DNA from: CAVYGB01 sp046734815
GTDB lineage: Bacteria > Myxococcota_A > Polyangia > Fen-1088
Assembly (NCBI GenBank): GCA_046734815.1
Contig: JBKPRZ010000537.1
Coordinates: 1-8,256 of the forward strand
Reading direction: 5' to 3'
DNA: 8,256 bases
Of the stretch, positions 4,910 through 8,256 are shown piece by piece (position 1 is the first letter of the stretch; every line of letters starts with the position of its first letter). The position numbers and the translations under genes are program-made. The notes under the pieces are model-generated. The model was not told the origin of the DNA, searched no databases, and worked only from the letters and a program-made list of their open reading frames with translations.

Positions 4910-5444
4910 GGCTCTGGCCCTGCTGGACCAGCGCCGCTTCGCCGAGGGCAACCGACAGCTCGACGAGGGCATCGATTTCTGCCGCCGGAACGTACCGGAC
5001 AACGTGTTACTGGCCTACTTCATCGCACACAAGGGATTCGAGCTCCGGCGCCAGAAGAAATACCAGGCCGCGATTCGCGCGTTTCAGGAGGCGCTGGAGG
5101 TCACGCGACGACTCGAGGCCGAAGAGAACGACGGCTTTTTTCCGGTATACGGCCTGGGGCTCACGAGCCTGGACCTGGGGCGGGTCGACGAGGCGATCCT
5201 CCATCTGGAGCGGGCGCTCACGCTCCGGCCAGAAAACCTGGTCGCCGAGCCCGAGCTGCGCGCCGGGGCGGCGTTCGGGCTGGCCCGCGCGCTGACCGCC
5301 AAGGGTCGCGATCGAAGGCGGGCCTGCGACCTGGCGGGCGAGGCGCTGGTCATCTACCGCAAGGCCATGCCGCGCGAGAAGCGGCTGCACCTGTCCGAGA
5401 CGGAGCGCTGGCTGGCCCGCTACGGCTGCACCCCTGACGTCTGA
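4908..5444 (+). CDS. TPR-repeat protein, likely C-terminal tail of a larger protein
   Basis: 178 residues from ATG 4908, all helical repeat. About four tetratricopeptide units are visible: ALLDQRRFAEGNRQLDEG; FIAHKGFELRRQKKYQAAIR with AFQEALEV; VYGLGLTSLDLGRVDEAILH with LERALTLRP; and AGAAFGLARALTAKGRDRRR with ACDLAGEALVIYRKA. It closes with a charged helix, SETERWLARYG. This ending is characteristic of the TPR region behind myxobacterial Ser/Thr protein kinases, where the last repeat has A-x-F-x-L-A-R-A-L and is followed by a short W-L-A helix. No kinase domain precedes it, and the conserved sequence starts exactly where the antisense dioxygenase fragment ends, so the N-terminal part has probably been lost. 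An in-frame GTG at 4863 would add 15 residues, but they lie over the dioxygenase fragment and look like its antisense. No good ribosome-binding site precedes 4908. It may be expressed as a scaffold or be silent. Confidence 0.65.
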   Translation: MALALLDQRRFAEGNRQLDEGIDFCRRNVPDNVLLAYFIAHKGFELRRQKKYQAAIRAFQEALEVTRRLEAEENDGFFPVYGLGLTSLDLGRVDEAILHLERALTLRPENLVAEPELRAGAAFGLARALTAKGRDRRRACDLAGEALVIYRKAMPREKRLHLSETERWLARYGCTPDV

Positions 5445-5539
5445 GCCATGCCAGCGCGAAGATCGGTGCGCGCGAGAGTGCCACGTCCCACCCTCGCCAG
5501 GTAAATGCGCCAGTGATCGGTGTCCTTCGGGGGCTCAGA

Positions 5540-5599
5540 GAGCTGTGCGGGTGTGTCGTCCCGGACACAGCTCGCGCTCCCGCGCGCTGGCGGCAGCGC
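5540..5599. other. Two adjacent strong hairpins in the gap before the DUF2339 gene
   Basis: In the 217-bp gap between the TPR and DUF2339 genes, GAGCTGTG (5540-5547) pairs with CACAGCTC (5566-5573). Inside it CGGG (5548-5551) pairs with CCCG (5560-5563), leaving a two-base bulge (GA) and an 8-base loop. Ten bases later a perfect 6-bp stem with a 4-base loop follows (GCGCTG-GCGG-CAGCGC, 5584-5599). There is no T-run after either, so they are not textbook intrinsic terminators. They could end the TPR transcript, which stops 95 bp upstream, or sit in the leader of the DUF2339 gene. The rest of 5445-5661 shows nothing else. Confidence 0.4.
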
Positions 5600-5661
5600 C
5601 GCGAATCACCCGTCAATTCACCCGCGCTGCCGGGCAGGATTCTTGCTGACCAGCTGGAGCG

Positions 5662-6894
5662 ATGGACGATATTGCACTTCGTGTCACGGAGCTCGAGCTC
5701 CGGGTCGCCGAGCTGGAGCGACGGCTCGCGGCTGGTGCGCAGGCGCCGCTGGTCGCCGAGCTTTCGCCGGCCGGCGGCCAGGGCCGCCTGATCGAGGTCG
5801 ACTCCCCGCTGGGTCTCACCTGGCTCAACCGGGTGGGCGCCGTGATTGTCATCGCGGGTCTCGCGCTGGCGGCGTTGTGGGCGCACGAGCGCGGGCACCT
5901 CACTCCGCCGATTCGCAACTTGCTGGCGCTCGCGGTCGCGACCGCCGTGTTCGTCGCAGGATCGCGTGGGTTGGGCAGCCGCGACCCGGCCCGGGGCCGT
6001 TTCGCCGTGGGCGTGGTCGCGGTCGGCGCCTTCATGCTGTACCTCGTGCCCTTCATGGCCTCGGGCATCGACCACATCGCTCCGCCGGCTGTCGCGGCGC
6101 TGGCGGCGGCAGCACTGACGGCGCTGCTCATAGTCCTCGCGGTTCGCCGACGCGCGCCGATCTATGCCCTCCTGGCCACCGTGGGCGCAGCCGCATACGC
6201 CGGGATTGCGGGCCGTCAGCCGGCCATGATGGTGATCGGCCTCGCCGCGGCGGCGGGCGGGCTGCTGCTGTCGATCGAGGTGCTCTGTGTCGCAGGCGCG
6301 CTGGTGCTGGCGGTCGCCGTCTCGCTGCTCGGTGGCCTGGCCGCAGCGCCGGTAGGGCTGGCCATCGTCGCTGGTCTGCTCGGGCAGGCGGGGGCCTGGC
6401 GGCGCTGGCCGCTCACCCGTTCGCTGTCGCTGGTCCTCGCATCCGGCGCCTGGGTCGCCGTGCTGGTGCTGGACCGACGCCAGACTCTCTCCGGCGGAGA
6501 GCTCGCGATGTTTGCGCTCCTGGTGCTCGCGCTGGAGGGCTGCCGGCGCGGTGTGCTCGGCCGGGAGCGCGGCGAGCCGCTGGCACTGCTCGGGTGGATC
6601 GCGACCCAGGCGATCGTCCTTGGTGCGGCTCTGCGGGCCGTGCCGGTCGGGCTGCCCGCGTCGCTGGTGCTGGCCGGCCACGGCCTGGCGCTGATGACCA
6701 TCGGCGTGCTCTGGCGTCACCTGCCGACGCGGGTACTCGCCCTCATGCTGCTGGGGCTCGCATCGTTGAAGGCGCTCGTCGTCGACCTGTGGGCTCAGGA
6801 GCTGGGGCTGCGCGTCCTCGCCTTCCTCGCGCTGGGCGCTGCGCTGCTGTTCGCATCCTTTCTCTACAGCCGACTCGAGCGGCGGATCCGCTGA
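5662..6894 (+). CDS. DUF2339 family polytopic membrane protein
   Basis: 410-residue inner-membrane protein of unknown function. Residues 1-25 (LRVTELELRVAELERRLA) are a short heptad coiled coil. A Gly/Pro-containing linker follows, then the family signature PLGLTWLNRVGAVIVIAGLA (49-68) leading into the first membrane helix. From there to residue 402 there are about 12-14 hydrophobic segments, at approximately 53-73, 84-100, 114-132, 141-162, 166-184, 187-208, 210-245 (two), 254-271, 280-296, 305-325, 331-351, 356-375 and 382-402. The ending GLRVLAFLALGAALLFASFL then YSRLERRIR matches the usual DUF2339 C-terminus (a long last helix followed by a basic tail). Many members are longer (500-900 residues), so this is a compact version. 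Start is ATG at 5662 with GGAG at 5656-5659, a rather close ribosome-binding site. Roles proposed for the family are untested; no substrate or partner can be read from the sequence. Confidence 0.85.
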   Translation: MDDIALRVTELELRVAELERRLAAGAQAPLVAELSPAGGQGRLIEVDSPLGLTWLNRVGAVIVIAGLALAALWAHERGHLTPPIRNLLALAVATAVFVAGSRGLGSRDPARGRFAVGVVAVGAFMLYLVPFMASGIDHIAPPAVAALAAAALTALLIVLAVRRRAPIYALLATVGAAAYAGIAGRQPAMMVIGLAAAAGGLLLSIEVLCVAGALVLAVAVSLLGGLAAAPVGLAIVAGLLGQAGAWRRWPLTRSLSLVLASGAWVAVLVLDRRQTLSGGELAMFALLVLALEGCRRGVLGRERGEPLALLGWIATQAIVLGAALRAVPVGLPASLVLAGHGLALMTIGVLWRHLPTRVLALMLLGLASLKALVVDLWAQELGLRVLAFLALGAALLFASFLYSRLERRIR

Positions 6895-6927
6895 CGCGCC
6901 GAAGCGTACGACAGCGCGGCCCCGAAG

Positions 6928-6970
6928 GCCTGGCCCCCTCAGTGACCCGCGCGGCCAGGCGGGTATTTTC
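6928..6970 (+). terminator. Probable intrinsic terminator after the DUF2339 gene
   Basis: GCCTGGCC (6928-6935) and its exact complement GGCCAGGC (6953-6960) form an 8-bp GC-only stem, followed by GGGTATTTTC with a short T-run. The site lies 34-76 bp after the DUF2339 stop and before the sigma gene, so it would separate the two transcripts. The 17-base loop is long and the T-run is only four bases, so termination may be partial. A small second stem (GGGT/ACCC, 6961-6974) encloses the T-run. Confidence 0.5.
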
Positions 6971-7006
6971 ACCCAACACCGGGCGGTCGGCGCGAATTCA
7001 TCCCGT

Positions 7007-8256
7007 ATGAGCAATCAAGAAGACACTCTCTCGCTGGACACCTTGCTGGGGCAGGCGGGCTGGCTGCGGCGCCTGGCCGGCTCGCTGGTCGACGACGCCG
7101 CGACGGCCGAGGACGCGGTTCAGGACACCCTCGTCGCTGCCTGGCGGCGACCGCCCGCCGATCCACGCAACCCGCGCGCCTGGTTCGGCACCGTCCTGCT
7201 CAACCGCGTCCGCGGGGAAATCCGCCAGCGCAGGAACCACACCCGCGCCGTCGCGCGCGCCGCCACGGACGAGGCCCTGACGGAGGCTGCGCGCGCCCCC
7301 CGCACGCCCGAGCAGGTGGTCACCGGCATCGAGCTGCAGCGGCAGGTCGCCGATCTGCTGCTCGGCCTGGGCGCGGCCTACCGCGAGGTCATTTTCCTGC
7401 GCTACTTCGAGGAGCTGAACGCGTCCGAGATCGGTGCGCGGCTGGGCATCCCCGCGGGCACCGTCCGCTGGCGTCTCAAGGAGGGCCTGGCTGAGCTGCG
7501 CCGACGCCTCGACGCCGACGACCGGGACAACGGGCGCTGCTGGCGCATGGCCCTGGTCCCCCTGGCGGCGGCCGGCGACCGCACGCCCGGTTCCACTGTG
7601 CCAGCGGCGGGCCTGGCGCGGGTCGGCCCACGGCCGATCCTCCTGGCGACCGCCTTCGCCGTTCTGGCGGTTCTGGGCGGCGCAGCCTTCCGGCACCGCC
7701 GTACGGTGGCCGCGAACGCCGTCGCGGACACCGCCGGGCCGACCACCGCCGCTCCGGCTCCCGGGCCAGGCGGCGAGCCGCCTTCGCCGAGGTCGCCGGG
7801 CACCCCGCCTGCTTTCCTGGCCGCCGCCGCCGTCGCGGACCCCAGCGGGGCGCCCGAGTTCGGACCCCCACGCGCGCCCCGCCGGTCGCTGCCCTACTCC
7901 GGCCTGCGCTGGGACAACGAACGTGCCATCGCGCGCGTGGGCGAGGAGTGGATCGAGCTGCTGGCCATCGACGGCGTCCCGATGGCCGACATCGTTGCCT
8001 TCTCCAAGGAAGAAAACCGGAACAAGAAACCCGACGAGTGGCGAAAACGCATCAAGGAAGACGTCGTCAGCCTGCTGCTCGGCATGGGCCACCCCGTCGG
8101 GCCCCAGGCGCGGCTCGAGGTCAAGCGGACTGGGCGCAGGCCGGAGATCATCCTCGCCGCCGTCACCTTCGAGAACCGCGAGCGCGCCTCCAGAGGCAAT
8201 GATGCCGGCGGCGCGAGCAAGTCATCCCTGTTGGACGACTGGGCACGGATCGCCCC
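7007..8256 (+). CDS. ECF-type sigma-70 factor fused to a membrane helix and an unnamed C-terminal domain (3' end beyond the window)
   Basis: The first 416 codons are present and no stop occurs before the right edge. Residues about 12-76 are sigma2 (AEDAVQDTLVAAWRR, then NPRAWFGTVLLNRVRGEIRQ), which binds core polymerase and the -10 element. Residues about 108-168 are sigma4 with its helix-turn-helix (YREVIFLRYFEELNASEIGA then RLGIPAGTVRWRLKEGLAEL), which reads the -35 element. After RRRLDADD comes a linker, one hydrophobic segment (ILLATAFAVLAVLGGAAF, 211-228), then a Pro/Ala/Gly-rich stretch (232-295). A compact C-terminal domain at about 296-395 begins PYSGLRWDNERAIARVGEEW and continues IELLAIDGVPMADIVAF, EDVVSLLLGMGHPVG. 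A normal ECF factor is about 170-200 residues and soluble, so this one is probably tethered to the membrane. Start is ATG at 7007 with no ribosome-binding site visible; a leaderless or short-leader transcript is possible. No separate anti-sigma gene is seen in the window. Confidence 0.88.
   Translation, partial: MSNQEDTLSLDTLLGQAGWLRRLAGSLVDDAATAEDAVQDTLVAAWRRPPADPRNPRAWFGTVLLNRVRGEIRQRRNHTRAVARAATDEALTEAARAPRTPEQVVTGIELQRQVADLLLGLGAAYREVIFLRYFEELNASEIGARLGIPAGTVRWRLKEGLAELRRRLDADDRDNGRCWRMALVPLAAAGDRTPGSTVPAAGLARVGPRPILLATAFAVLAVLGGAAFRHRRTVAANAVADTAGPTTAAPAPGPGGEPPSPRSPGTPPAFLAAAAVADPSGAPEFGPPRAPRRSLPYSGLRWDNERAIARVGEEWIELLAIDGVPMADIVAFSKEENRNKKPDEWRKRIKEDVVSLLLGMGHPVGPQARLEVKRTGRRPEIILAAVTFENRERASRGNDAGGASKSSLLDDWARIA

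Noticed and set aside
5520..7010. Long plus-strand open frame (496 codons) overlapping the DUF2339 gene
   Set aside because: Arg/Ala/Gly-rich frame-shifted shadow of the real membrane protein; no domain, no ribosome-binding site.
5350..7014. Long minus-strand open frame (554 codons) opposite the DUF2339 gene
   Set aside because: The product is a Gln/Arg/Glu/His-rich low-complexity chain arising as the antisense of hydrophobic membrane codons; the plus strand has a clear family match.
6998..8092. Minus-strand open frame (364 codons) opposite the sigma gene
   Set aside because: The plus strand has unmistakable sigma2 and sigma4 motifs; the antisense product shows no family features.
1..8256. 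CRISPR arrays, tRNA or rRNA genes
   Set aside because: No regularly spaced repeats, no cloverleaf-like segment and no rRNA-like conserved stretch was seen on either strand.

Overview
The window is about two-thirds G+C. Its gene content fits a soil-type deltaproteobacterium of the myxobacterial (Polyangia-like) kind: a TPR tail of the sort found on their Ser/Thr kinases, an Ala/Asp/Ser/Thr-rich lipoprotein-type linker, a DUF2339 membrane protein, a membrane-tethered ECF sigma factor and many decayed mobile-element pieces. The taxon is inferred from style, not proven.

Layout. (1) Positions 1-1196 hold a TetR-family regulator on the minus strand, cut by the left edge. It is divergent from a 262-residue protein of unknown function, and a 24-bp inverted repeat lies between them. 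(2) Positions 1197-1514 hold an in-frame remnant that looks like part of a secreted protein lacking its N-terminus. (3) Positions 1681-2501 hold a two-gene toxin-antitoxin-like module: a 66-residue helical protein overlapping, by a TTGA junction, a zeta-toxin-family P-loop kinase. GC-rich palindromes lie just upstream. (4) Positions 2502-4909 are a gene graveyard. They contain IS21-like direct repeats, the 5' end of an IS110-family transposase gene broken into by a frameshifted tyrosine-recombinase remnant, and a series of left-facing genes. The only intact one is a histidine phosphatase. The others are a 55-residue helical-repeat remnant, a broken NTF2/SnoaL-like gene and a C-terminal piece of a phytanoyl-CoA-dioxygenase-like gene. 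(5) Positions 4908-5444 hold a rightward TPR ORF that looks like the tail of a larger protein, joined head to head with the dioxygenase piece at a CCATGG. (6) Positions 5662-8256 look like ordinary chromosome again: a polytopic DUF2339 protein, a hairpin terminator, and an ECF sigma factor running off the right edge.

The most interesting items are the last gene and the toxin module. The sigma gene fuses sigma2 and sigma4 domains to one predicted transmembrane helix, a Pro/Ala-rich linker and an unnamed C-terminal domain, which suggests a sigma factor that carries its own membrane sensor or restraint. The toxin module pairs a zeta-type kinase with a very short partner unlike the classical epsilon or PezA antitoxins. 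Both readings rest on motif recognition by eye; no database search was run.
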